A DNA stretch of 64,000 nt from NCBI RefSeq assembly GCF_965230735.1, contig NZ_OZ246016.1, positions 3,596,001 through 3,660,000 of the forward strand. Reading direction: 5' to 3'. The stretch is from Motiliproteus sp965230735. Its GTDB lineage: Bacteria > Pseudomonadota > Gammaproteobacteria > Pseudomonadales > Balneatricaceae. Under the pieces are notes generated by a model. The model was not told the origin of the DNA. It searched no databases and saw only the letters and a program-made list of their open reading frames with translations. Both the position numbers and the translations under genes were made by a program. This document shows, piece by piece, positions 17,485-25,408 of this stretch; within the stretch, counting starts at the first letter, position 1; the number at the start of each line of letters is the position of its first letter.

Positions 17485-17540
17485 CAATCTTGACAGCGTC
17501 TATTTTTGCTTATATTTTAACCCAATCTTGACAGTGTCTA
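17485..17540 (+). promoter_or_regulatory. fadH promoter with two operator copies
   Basis: CAATCTTGACAGCGTCTA (17485-17502) and CAATCTTGACAGTGTCTA (17523-17540) are near-identical direct repeats 38 bp apart. Each is centred on a near-palindrome TTGACA-N-TGTCTA. In the first copy TTGACA (17490-17495) is also a perfect -35, with a 17-bp spacer and TATTTT (17513-17518) as -10. Repressor binding would therefore block polymerase directly. Confidence 0.6.
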
Positions 17541-17662
17541 ATTCGAATTACCGCCATACTATTCTGACTCACAGAGGCCAGACCAACAGAGTCCAGACCA
17601 GAATCTGAGCGTCAGAAAGCACAACAACTAAAACGATCTGTGACCCTCTACGGAGACCGACG

Positions 17663-19684
17663 ATGACCGCATCCGCCTACCCCAATCTACTGGCCCCGCT
17701 CGACCTGGGATTCACCACCCTGAAAAACCGCGTACTGATGGGCTCGATGCACACCGGCCTGGAGGAGCGTAAAAACGGCTTCGAAAAGATGGCCGCGTTC
17801 TACGCCGAACGTGCCCGTGGCGGCGTCGGCCTGATTGTGACCGGCGGTATCGGCCCCAGCATGAACGCCGCGGTATTCCCCGGCGCGGCACTGATGGCCA
17901 GCGAGCAGGATGTCGCCAATCACCGTAAGATCACCGACGCCGTGCATGCCGAAGACGGCAAGATCTGCATGCAGATCCTCCACGCCGGTCGCTATGCCTA
18001 TAACCCCAAGTTGATCGCACCCTCGGCGATCCAAGCGCCGATCAACCCCTTCACCCCCCACGAGCTGACCGAAGAAGAGATCGAAGCCGAGATCGACAGT
18101 TTCGCCCGCTGCGCCGAACTGGCCCGCGAGGCCGGTTACGATGGCGTCGAGGTGATGGGTTCCGAGGGCTACTTTATCAACCAGTTCATTGTCACCCGCA
18201 CCAACCAGCGTCACGACAACTGGGGCGGCGAGTACGACAACCGGATCCGTTTCGCCACCGAAACCGTCAAGCGGATTCGCGAGCGCGTCGGTACAGACTT
18301 CATCATCATCTACCGGCTGTCGATGCTGGATCTGGTCGAGAACGGCAGCAACTACGACGAGGTGGTTGAACTGGGCCAGGCGATCGAACAAGCCGGCGCC
18401 AGCATCATCAACTCCGGCATCGGCTGGCACGAAGCTCGGATTCCGACCATCGCCACCAAGGTTCCCCGTGCCGCCTTCACCTGGGTCACGGCCAAGGTAC
18501 GCCAGGCACTAACGATTCCGGTGGTGACCTCCAACCGGATCAACACCCCGGAAGTCGGCGAAGAGGTCCTGGCCCGCGGCGATGCCGACATGGTGTCGAT
18601 GGCGCGTCCGTTCCTGGCCGACCCCGAGTTCGTCAACAAGGCCGCCGAAGATCGCAGCGACGAGATCAACACCTGCATCGGTTGTAACCAGGCCTGTCTG
18701 GATCATGTATTCCAAGGCAAGCCGGCCAGCTGTCTGGTCAACCCCCGCGCCTGCAACGAGACCGAACTGAACCTGATCGCCACCGACTCGCCCAAGAAGC
18801 TAGCGGTGATCGGCGCCGGGCCCGCCGGTCTGGCGTTCGCCACCAGCGCCGCCCAACGCGGCCACCAGGTAACACTGTTTGATAGTGCCGATCAGGTCGG
18901 CGGCCAGTTCAACATCGCCAAACAGATCCCCGGCAAAGAGGAGTTCTACGAAACCCTGCGTTATTTCGCTCGTCAGATCGAGCTGACCGGCGTCGAACTG
19001 CGCCTGGGTACCCGTGTCGATGCCGACGAACTCAACAACAGCGACTTTGATCAGATCATCATCGCCACCGGTATCTCACCGCGCACCCCGGCCATCGACG
19101 GCGTCGAGCATCCGAAAGTGCTCAGCTACCTGGATGTGATCAACGGCGCCGAGGTCGGTCAGCGAGTTGCCGTGATCGGTGCCGGCGGCATCGGTTTCGA
19201 TGTGTCCGAATACCTCAGCCATGCCGGCCCCAAGCCGAGCCAGAATATCGAGCTGTTTATGAAGGAGTGGGGGGTCGATCTCGAGCTGGCAGCCCGTGGG
19301 GGTATCGAAGGGATTGAACCGCAATTCGCCCCCTCGCCGCGACAGATTTACCTGCTGCAGCGTAAGAGCAGCAAGGTCGGCGCCAACCTGGGCAAGACCA
19401 CCGGCTGGGCTCACCGTGCCGGCCTGCTCAAGCGGGGCGTCCAGATGCTGCCAGGCTGCGAATACCACAAGATCGATGATGCCGGCCTGCACCTGAGCGT
19501 CGGCGGCGAAGAACAGCTGCTGGAGGTGGACAACATCATCCTCTGTGCCGGCCAGGAACCGCTGCGCGAACTCACCGAAGGCCTTAACAAACCGTTCGAG
19601 CTGATCGGCGGTGCCGATGTCGCCGCCGAACTGGACGCCAAGCGCGCGATCGATCAGGGCACCCGACTTGCTGCACAAATCTGA
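17663..19684 (+). CDS. fadH: NADPH-dependent 2,4-dienoyl-CoA reductase
   Basis: A 673-residue flavoenzyme that reduces 2,4-dienoyl-CoA in beta-oxidation of polyunsaturated fatty acids. The N-terminal TIM barrel is of the Old Yellow Enzyme type (LMGSMHTGLEE, MQILHAGRYAYN, TNQRHDNWGGEYDNRIRF). The 4Fe-4S ligands follow in CIGCNQACLD and ASCLVNPRAC. The FAD/NADPH Rossmann part begins KLAVIGAGPAGLAFA, with a second dinucleotide motif AVIGAGGIGFD. Length is that of E. coli FadH. GGAG precedes ATG 17663. The upstream promoter carries paired operator-like repeats. Confidence 0.96.
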   Translation: MTASAYPNLLAPLDLGFTTLKNRVLMGSMHTGLEERKNGFEKMAAFYAERARGGVGLIVTGGIGPSMNAAVFPGAALMASEQDVANHRKITDAVHAEDGKICMQILHAGRYAYNPKLIAPSAIQAPINPFTPHELTEEEIEAEIDSFARCAELAREAGYDGVEVMGSEGYFINQFIVTRTNQRHDNWGGEYDNRIRFATETVKRIRERVGTDFIIIYRLSMLDLVENGSNYDEVVELGQAIEQAGASIINSGIGWHEARIPTIATKVPRAAFTWVTAKVRQALTIPVVTSNRINTPEVGEEVLARGDADMVSMARPFLADPEFVNKAAEDRSDEINTCIGCNQACLDHVFQGKPASCLVNPRACNETELNLIATDSPKKLAVIGAGPAGLAFATSAAQRGHQVTLFDSADQVGGQFNIAKQIPGKEEFYETLRYFARQIELTGVELRLGTRVDADELNNSDFDQIIIATGISPRTPAIDGVEHPKVLSYLDVINGAEVGQRVAVIGAGGIGFDVSEYLSHAGPKPSQNIELFMKEWGVDLELAARGGIEGIEPQFAPSPRQIYLLQRKSSKVGANLGKTTGWAHRAGLLKRGVQMLPGCEYHKIDDAGLHLSVGGEEQLLEVDNIILCAGQEPLRELTEGLNKPFELIGGADVAAELDAKRAIDQGTRLAAQI

Positions 19685-19693
19685 TAAAGCCTA

Positions 19694-19772
19694 GCTAACG
19701 CCCGATAGTCCAGTTGAGGAAAACGCCGCGTTTCCTCGACTGGCCTTGGCGGTCACTGCAGAAACGGCGTTA
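19694..19772. repeat. 77-bp folded element (TAACGCC...GGCGTTA) at the edge of the AT-rich islet
   Basis: Outer arms TAACGCC (19696-19702) and GGCGTTA (19766-19772) enclose a 13-bp stem with one mismatch, CCAGTTGAGGAAA/TTTCCTCGACTGG (19710-19743). It can serve as a fadH terminator. On the minus strand it reads like an integron attC recombination site: a 77-nt imperfect hairpin ending GGGCGTTAGCT, placed downstream of the islet genes. The sequence GCTAACG at 19694-19700 recurs at 21266-21272, on the other side of the islet. Confidence 0.4.
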
Positions 19773-19889
19773 ATACAGGCCTTTGTTACTATCATCGTCA
19801 ACTATGAAGTAACTGAAGACGAACCAATTGGCTATCTGAACTTTGATAGAACGAGAAACTATCGACTTAAAGAGCCCTCCTCCAAAGCC

Positions 19890-20135
19890 CTACTCAATAG
19901 CTGGAACCGACACAAAGAAGGCCTTCAGACTCTTTGCATCAACATAAGTTTGCCTCTTATGATTCCTCATTGATATAAATCTTGTCCATATAAATAATCG
20001 TATAATTTTAAAAGTATCACCACGCATTAAGGTAGGATTAGATCTGGCAGATAGATAAGCCAAAGAGCAAATAATAGTTAGAAGAAGCCTCAAGAAGAAA
20101 ATAGTGAAAAAAACTAGAAGAACAAATTCACTCAT
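19890..20135 (-). CDS. candidate small membrane protein in the AT-rich islet
   Basis: An 81-residue ORF, unknown. Residues 1-27 are strongly hydrophobic (a membrane segment or signal); the rest is basic. It begins 3 nt after the stop of the 36-residue ORF upstream, which suggests coupled translation. The ribosome site is poor. Base composition is AT-rich like the rest of the islet. It could be a chance ORF. Confidence 0.3.
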   Translation of the reverse strand: MSEFVLLVFFTIFFLRLLLTIICSLAYLSARSNPTLMRGDTFKIIRLFIWTRFISMRNHKRQTYVDAKSLKAFFVSVPAIE

Positions 20136-20138
20136 AAT

Positions 20139-20249
20139 TCAAAGAAAATTCTTTTGACCAAACATATCGTACAAACAGGATCGGATTACCAGCGCAGTGA
20201 ATAATACAAACAAAATCTTCACGGTTTTTTTTATTGCGATAGTAGTCAT
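20139..20249 (-). CDS. candidate 36-residue peptide, signal- or lipoprotein-like
   Basis: A tiny ORF starting ATG 20249. It has a basic N-terminus (MTTIAIKKTVK), a hydrophobic core (ILFVLFTALVI) and then RSCLYD, resembling a short membrane peptide or lipoprotein precursor. It is followed after 3 nt by the 81-residue ORF. It is supported only by this arrangement and the hydrophobic profile. Confidence 0.25.
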   Translation of the reverse strand: MTTIAIKKTVKILFVLFTALVIRSCLYDMFGQKNFL

Positions 20250-20287
20250 TTTAGTCTTTGCTTAGCTCATCCTACATTCTGTCTTCT

Positions 20288-21169
20288 TTAATTCTTGGCG
20301 CTCACTATATATTCAGCTGAGTTTATTACTTCATCAACACAATTTATTACTATATCAACAACACTTTCCCAATCACGCATATCTCTCTCAGAAATAACAG
20401 CAGCAACAGATAGCACTTCATTGTGATTTATTTGAAATCTACATGCTCCCGTTGCCATCCATGTTGTTCCATCACACTCAAATGTAATTTTCATTATCCT
20501 TCGTCGACTGTGAATTTCTTTCAACGGCATATATCGTAGATCATAAATTGTTCCATTTTCTCCTTTTCTGAATGACTCCATCATCCGTATATTGCTATTG
20601 TATCTCTTGCTTTGCCTACTAGCCCCCCTATAGTATTTTTTATCGATAGAATGCTTCTCTCTTGTAATCTCTATTTTAATTTTGTCTTTGTTGTTTACGC
20701 TAGGTGGTAAACTAATAAGTACTCGATCTATTTTCCCATTATTTCTTTTTATTTCATGATTAATGTTATCAGGCATCTTATTTGAAATAATCTCTAAAAC
20801 TTGGCTTTTCAATGAGTCAGAAACCTCTATATCATATAACATCTTCCCACCAAAAAACTGCCTATAATATTTAAAATCAACACATTTTCCTATTAGAATA
20901 CGGTCGAACGGCCTTCTATATTTTGCAAGAGAAAACTTTGCTAATTTTTTATCTATTCTAATAAAAACACTATCTGACGCATTACGCCCTCTTTTTTTCT
21001 TTACTATACATCCATAGCTTGACTCTATAACCTTTACATGATGTTTTTCTTCAATATAATCAACAACAGGAATCAAAAAAAATACTGAAAAGAACAACTT
21101 TGTACTGATTTTTTTAGCGTATATATAAATGAAAACTAGTATTATCCCGCTTATCACAATCCAGTGCAT
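20288..21169 (-). CDS. unknown membrane-anchored protein of the AT-rich islet
   Basis: A 293-residue protein that I do not recognise. An N-terminal hydrophobic hairpin (about residues 3-37) is followed by a basic, Lys/Ile-rich soluble region. The middle contains a Lys/Arg/Tyr/Ser-rich stretch (about 170-200) and the end has an amphipathic Asp/Val/Ile helix. Codon and base use are visibly AT-rich compared with the surrounding housekeeping genes, indicating recent acquisition. ATG 21169 has little ribosome-site support. A near-palindrome (GTATCTTTAAGGATAC, 21204-21219) lies 35 bp upstream and may be its operator or promoter region. No homologous function can be claimed. Confidence 0.6.
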   Translation of the reverse strand: MHWIVISGIILVFIYIYAKKISTKLFFSVFFLIPVVDYIEEKHHVKVIESSYGCIVKKKRGRNASDSVFIRIDKKLAKFSLAKYRRPFDRILIGKCVDFKYYRQFFGGKMLYDIEVSDSLKSQVLEIISNKMPDNINHEIKRNNGKIDRVLISLPPSVNNKDKIKIEITREKHSIDKKYYRGASRQSKRYNSNIRMMESFRKGENGTIYDLRYMPLKEIHSRRRIMKITFECDGTTWMATGACRFQINHNEVLSVAAVISERDMRDWESVVDIVINCVDEVINSAEYIVSAKN

Positions 21170-21606
21170 ATCTTTTACTAATCCCTTTTAATTCAATGCT
21201 TTTGTATCTTTAAGGATACAGAAAACAGTTCCATTACTAGCGTACTATCATCACGGCTTGGGGCGGCTAACGACACGTAGTTGGCACCAATTACCATCAG
21301 CGTGAAAGGCAGCTTTGTTTCAATAGCTACCATCACCGACGTTAATCTAAATGTCCGTTTATGTCTCTAGATTCTTTTATCTACTCTGTTGAGCCTACAA
21401 AGCACCACCATCAACAAATATCCGATCATATTCGTTTTAGGATCAATGGATAATACCTAACCACCCCCCATCTTTCTGACTTCCATCAAACCAACTCCAG
21501 ATCGGCGGCTCCTGCACTAGCGATCCCCCCACAGCGGTCATAGAATGGGGTCTTTCTAGCCTCCCTGCTATCCCGCAAATAGCAGGCACCGAGCCAAGAT
21601 TTTGCC
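21170..21606. other. 437-bp intergenic stretch, no convincing gene
   Basis: The left part is AT-rich and belongs with the islet. It contains the near-palindrome 21204-21219 and the sequence GCTAACG at 21266-21272, which repeats the left-hand islet flank. Near the right end CCTGCTAT/ATAGCAGG (21564-21586) forms a perfect 8-bp-arm hairpin 20 bp before the transglycosylase start. Short ORFs across it show no family signature. Confidence 0.5.
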
Positions 21607-22224
21607 ATGCCGACAATTGCCGACAGGATCCATCTTTGCTTCCACCCGGCTGCACTGCTGCAGTTGGCGGCGCTGTGTCTATTGCTGCTGGGGCTGACAT
21701 GGCCTAGTTATGCCGCTACCCGGAGCCAGCCGCCGGTTGATCAGGAACTGCGCAGCTGGCTGGTCGAGGCGGTCAATCAAGCCGACAGTTTTGAGGATCG
21801 TTTCGATGCCGAGGTCTGGTTGGTGGATATGTCGGCTCGGATCAGCCGTTACGTCAAGGACGATCAGGAGCGGCTGCATATTCTGCGTTCCGCCCACCGT
21901 GAAGCCAAACGGGCCGGGTTGCCGATCGATCTGGTGATGGGGGTTATTCACACCGAGAGCCTGTTCCAGCGTTTTGCGATCTCGGTGGTGGGTGCGCAGG
22001 GATTGATGCAGGTGATGCCGTTCTGGAAGAACGAGATCGGTCGCCCGGAGGATAATCTGACCGATATCGACACTAATCTGCGCTACGGCTGTACCATCCT
22101 GAGCTACTACCTGGAACGTTCCAAGGGAAACCTGAGCGAAGCGCTGGCGCGCTACAATGGCAGTTACGGCAAGATGAAGTACCCGAACAAGGTCTACGCG
22201 GCCCAAAACCGCTATCTGGATTAG
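21607..22224 (+). CDS. lytic murein transglycosylase (SLT domain)
   Basis: A 205-residue exported protein. The signal region ends at about residue 36 (SYAA). A helical spacer is followed by a Slt/goose-lysozyme-like domain: catalytic E117 in HTESLF, then SVVGAQGLMQVMPFW, NLRYGCTILSYYL and ALARYNGSYGKMKYPNKVY. It cleaves peptidoglycan glycan strands to give 1,6-anhydromuropeptides. The size fits single-domain MltE/EmtA-like or Slt-like enzymes. The ribosome site before ATG 21607 is weak. Confidence 0.87.
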   Translation: MPTIADRIHLCFHPAALLQLAALCLLLLGLTWPSYAATRSQPPVDQELRSWLVEAVNQADSFEDRFDAEVWLVDMSARISRYVKDDQERLHILRSAHREAKRAGLPIDLVMGVIHTESLFQRFAISVVGAQGLMQVMPFWKNEIGRPEDNLTDIDTNLRYGCTILSYYLERSKGNLSEALARYNGSYGKMKYPNKVYAAQNRYLD

Positions 22225-22252
22225 GCCCTACTATCGAGATTTAATCCGCTTG

Positions 22253-22528
22253 TTAGCGGACCTCAAAACCGTCGAAGCTCTCCGGTTCGTCGATCAATGT
22301 CACTTCTACATCCGCCACCCGGGCCAGTTCCGGTCCGACGCTGAGCCAGGCTTCGAGCTGACGCACCGCATTGGGTTCGCCCACCAGCATCGCCTCAACC
22401 CGACCGTCCGGAAGGTTGCAGACCCAGCCGGATACATTGTGGTACTCCGCCTGCTCGCGGGTAGCCTGCCGAAACCAGACCCCCTGAACCCGACCGGTAA
22501 TCCAACAGTGCAACCCTAACCTTTCCAT
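22253..22528 (-). CDS. acyP: acylphosphatase
   Basis: A 91-residue enzyme of standard length that hydrolyses acyl phosphates. The catalytic motif GRVQGVWFRQATREQA (phosphate-binding Arg) and GWVCNLPDGRVEAML (catalytic Asn) are intact. GGGAGG lies before ATG 22528. It is convergent with the transglycosylase gene. Confidence 0.95.
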   Translation of the reverse strand: MERLGLHCWITGRVQGVWFRQATREQAEYHNVSGWVCNLPDGRVEAMLVGEPNAVRQLEAWLSVGPELARVADVEVTLIDEPESFDGFEVR

Positions 22529-22604
22529 ACGACCTCCCGTTAACTGCTGGGACTGATGATTGAAAACATCCGCGCTGAGATGGATGAAACCTCAGCGTGG
22601 CATA

Positions 22605-23891
22605 CTATTTAGCCGCGGTGCGCAGCTTGCTGTCGATCTCTTTAACCGTTTCCCGTTGTTGACCGAACAACTGCGCCAAGTTGGTTCCCAACTGCTCAAC
22701 CCGAAAATCGGTGACATGGGCCAGGGATAGACGCAGCTGATCGGACCAGTGTTGCGGGTCATCGCAATACGCTTGGCTCAGCGCATCCGGTAATGGCCAA
22801 TGCAGTTTGCTCTGAAACTGCTCCAGGGTCAGGGTATGCAGATCCCGGCACAACAGGTATTGGCCTTTGTGATTAACGCTGACCATGCCGGCCCGTTTCA
22901 ACTCTTCCAGATAGCGTGACAACAGCAGTACCGAGAGTCCGGGCAAGCGTCGCGCCAGCTGTGATTCGTACAGGCCATGACCGAGCTGTTGCGCCCGCCA
23001 CAGCTGCTCCATCATCGCCAGACCCCAATACAACGGCGGCGCATCGATCCCTCGGCGACTGGAATCGTAAGTACTCAGGCAACGAACGAACTGCGCCCCC
23101 AGCAGCACGATGATCCAGGAGATATAGATCCACAGCAGAAACAGCGGTACAGCGGCGAAGGCCCCGTAGACCAGCTGGTAGGACGGAGACAGCGACACGA
23201 ACATCGCAAAGCCCCGCTTGGCCGCCTCGAACAGCAGCGCGCTGAGCAGCCCGCCCACCATGGCGTGCCGTAAACGCACGGTGCAATTGGGTACCGCGGC
23301 ATAAAGCAACGTGAAGGCCGCGCCGCTGAGCAATAAGGGCAGCAGTGCCAGCAGGCGTTCTCTGCCGCCGATCACATCGGTGGCATCGGAGACCAGCGGC
23401 AACGAGGTGACATAGGAGGTCAGGCCCAGACCCAGGCCCAGCAGCACCGGCCCCAGGCTCAGTACCGCCCAATAGATCAAGAAGCTCGGCAACCCCCGCC
23501 GTGGCTCGCGTACCTGCCAGATACGGTTGAAGGTCTTCTCGATCGATTTGAGCATCATAAAAGCGGTGATGACCAGAAACAGGATACCGATCCCGGTGAG
23601 GGATCGGGCCTGACCGGCAAAGCCTGACAGGTATTCTTTCACCGCGGCGCCGGTACTGGGGACGAAATTATCGAAGATCATGCTCTCCAACTGCGGCCCC
23701 AATCCCTGAAAGCTGGGCACCGAGGCCAGCATCGCGTAGGTCACCGTCATCATCGGCACCACCGCGAACAGGGTGGTGTAGGTCATCGCCGCTGCATTGA
23801 GAATCCCCTGGTTGGCAATAAACTGCTGAAACAGATGCCGAAGGAATCCCAGACTGGTGCTCGAGCCGATTGCAGAAGTGAGGTTTTTCAT
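22605..23891 (-). CDS. YihY/BrkB (UPF0761) family inner-membrane protein
   Basis: A 428-residue protein with about six membrane segments in the first 290 residues and family blocks AAMTYTTLFAVVPMMTVTYAML, GIGILFLVITAFMMLKSIEKTFNRIW and YGAFAAVPLFLLWIYISW. A soluble C-terminal extension of about 130 residues includes a winged-helix-like LARRLPGLSVLLLSRYLEELKRAGMV. Function is not established despite the historical RNase BN label. ATG 23891 follows AAGG; an apparent TTG one codon earlier is not needed. Confidence 0.88.
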   Translation of the reverse strand: MKNLTSAIGSSTSLGFLRHLFQQFIANQGILNAAAMTYTTLFAVVPMMTVTYAMLASVPSFQGLGPQLESMIFDNFVPSTGAAVKEYLSGFAGQARSLTGIGILFLVITAFMMLKSIEKTFNRIWQVREPRRGLPSFLIYWAVLSLGPVLLGLGLGLTSYVTSLPLVSDATDVIGGRERLLALLPLLLSGAAFTLLYAAVPNCTVRLRHAMVGGLLSALLFEAAKRGFAMFVSLSPSYQLVYGAFAAVPLFLLWIYISWIIVLLGAQFVRCLSTYDSSRRGIDAPPLYWGLAMMEQLWRAQQLGHGLYESQLARRLPGLSVLLLSRYLEELKRAGMVSVNHKGQYLLCRDLHTLTLEQFQSKLHWPLPDALSQAYCDDPQHWSDQLRLSLAHVTDFRVEQLGTNLAQLFGQQRETVKEIDSKLRTAAK

Positions 23892-23987
23892 CAAAGGACC
23901 TTAAACCTTAGTTTTCGTAACTTGTTAGCGCTGATTCTACGGTTAGAATAGCCCGATTGATAACCGTTTAGACACCGGAACCCTGCT

Positions 23988-24338
23988 ATGAGCACAATCA
24001 CCCTCTACCACAACCCGCGCTGTTCCAAATCCCGCCAGGCCCTGCAGCTGCTGCAGGAGAAAGGGGTCGAACCCCAGATCCGCCTGTATCTGGAGGATAG
24101 CCCCAGCCGCGAAGAGCTGGTCACCCTGCTGGGACAACTCGGTATCGAGCCCCGGGCACTGTTGCGCAAGGGCGAGCAGGAATACAAGGACAACAACCTC
24201 AAGGACACCGAGCTGAACGATGATGCCCTGATCGATGCGATGGTTCAGTTTCCGCGTCTGATCGAGCGCCCAATCGCCATCGCCGCCGATAAGGCCGTGG
24301 TGGGTCGTCCGCCCGAAAACGTGCTGGATCTGGTCTGA
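23988..24338 (+). CDS. arsC: ArsC-family arsenate reductase (glutaredoxin-dependent type)
   Basis: A 116-residue thioredoxin-fold protein with the catalytic C12 in HNPRCSKSR and the RALLRKGEQEYK and FPRLIERPIAI blocks, the set of ArsC rather than Spx/YffB. It reduces arsenate using glutathione/glutaredoxin. There is no arsB or arsR nearby; instead it is the first gene of an arsC-wrbA-DUF2069 operon with 1-nt stop/start overlaps, a housekeeping arrangement also seen in pseudomonads. Confidence 0.92.
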   Translation: MSTITLYHNPRCSKSRQALQLLQEKGVEPQIRLYLEDSPSREELVTLLGQLGIEPRALLRKGEQEYKDNNLKDTELNDDALIDAMVQFPRLIERPIAIAADKAVVGRPPENVLDLV

Positions 24339-24961
24339 TGACCGACCCACGTCCTTACGTTCTGATCCTCTACTATAGCCGTCACGGCGCCACGGCCAAG
24401 ATGGCCCAGTATATGGCCCGTGGCGTCGAGGAAGCGGGGATCGAAGCCCGGCTGCGCACCGTGCCTGCGGTTTCGCCCGATACCGAGGCCAGCCTGGATT
24501 CGATTCCGGCCGAGGGTGCGCTCTATTGCAGCGACTCGGATCTGCGCCACTGCGCCGGCCTGCTGCTGGGTTCACCGACCCGGTTCGGCAACATGGCGGC
24601 ACCGTTGAAGTACTTTATCGACGGCACCAGCGGACTCTGGACCAACGGCGCCCTGATCAACAAGCCGGCCGGGGTGTTCAGCTCCAGCGCCAGCATGCAT
24701 GGTGGTCAGGAAACCACGCTGCTGAGTATGATGCTGCCGCTGATGCATCACGGCATGCTGATCTGCGGCCTGCCCTACTCCGAGCCCGGTCTGAACCAGA
24801 CCGACGGTGGCGGCACCCCTTACGGCGCCACCCATGTCGCCGGTGAAGACGGTAACCGCGAACTCAGCGAGATCGAACTGCAACTGTGCCGCGCCCAGGG
24901 CAAACGGCTGGCCCGTCTCGCCCTGACCCTGGCCGCTAACTCCGATGGGAAGACTGTCTGA
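24338..24961 (+). CDS. wrbA: WrbA-type NAD(P)H:quinone oxidoreductase
   Basis: A 207-residue flavodoxin-like protein. The FMN phosphate loop is YYSRHGATAKMAQ, with further blocks LLGSPTRFGNMAAPLKYFIDGT and VFSSSASMHGGQETTLL. It reduces quinones by two electrons. It overlaps the arsC stop and the next gene's start by single bases (TGATG at both ends), indicating translational coupling. Confidence 0.93.
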   Translation: MTDPRPYVLILYYSRHGATAKMAQYMARGVEEAGIEARLRTVPAVSPDTEASLDSIPAEGALYCSDSDLRHCAGLLLGSPTRFGNMAAPLKYFIDGTSGLWTNGALINKPAGVFSSSASMHGGQETTLLSMMLPLMHHGMLICGLPYSEPGLNQTDGGGTPYGATHVAGEDGNRELSEIELQLCRAQGKRLARLALTLAANSDGKTV

Positions 24962-25356
24962 TGCCGATGATCAAAAACAAGCTCTCCATCGAGCAGCTGC
25001 AACAGCGGGTCCACTACAGTGGCCTGGCCACACGACTCTCTCTGCTGGGGCTGATCGGCCTGCTCAGCGCCTGGATGCTGTGGATCTCCCCGCCGGCACT
25101 GGCCAACCCGATCACCATCTGGCTGGTGTTAACCCTGCCGCTGGTCGGCTTTGTTCCGGCGATCTTCGGTGGACGGGCCCGCCCCCATATCTGGCTCTGC
25201 TTCATGATTCTGGTCTATTTCTGCAGCGGCGTGATCCACGCCATGACCGATAAGTTCATGCTGTTGGGATTGGCCAAGACGATGCTGACGGTGGTGCTGT
25301 TCTGCAGTGCGATGATGTACGCCCGCTGGAAGAGCATTCTGCAGGGAATGGAATAG
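24961..25356 (+). CDS. DUF2069 family membrane protein
   Basis: A 131-residue protein with about four membrane segments (near residues 22-44, 50-70, 80-97 and 98-118) and the DUF2069 pattern ending in MMYARWKSILQGME. Function unknown. It is the last gene of the arsC-wrbA operon, starting within the wrbA stop codon. Confidence 0.85.
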   Translation: MPMIKNKLSIEQLQQRVHYSGLATRLSLLGLIGLLSAWMLWISPPALANPITIWLVLTLPLVGFVPAIFGGRARPHIWLCFMILVYFCSGVIHAMTDKFMLLGLAKTMLTVVLFCSAMMYARWKSILQGME

Positions 25357-25408
25357 CCCCAGAGTCCAACTCAACCGCCTTCGGTCTGAGCGGATTTCAC
25401 TTGCGCGT

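Noticed and set aside
19746..19973. 75-codon plus-strand ORF after fadH
   Set aside because: Overlaps the folded element and the antisense micro-ORF; no ribosome site or protein-like pattern.
21281..21296. TTGGCAC resembling a sigma-54 -24 element
   Set aside because: No GC at the required 10-bp distance and no enhancer-binding context.
21268..21344. Second possible attC-like site, TAACG...CGTTA, also 77 bp
   Set aside because: Only the outer five bases pair and no inner stem exists, so the equal length is probably coincidence. Only the GCTAACG flank repeat is kept as an observation.
21443..21700. 85-codon minus-strand ORF before the transglycosylase
   Set aside because: Overlaps the signal-peptide region of the transglycosylase gene and has no family signature.
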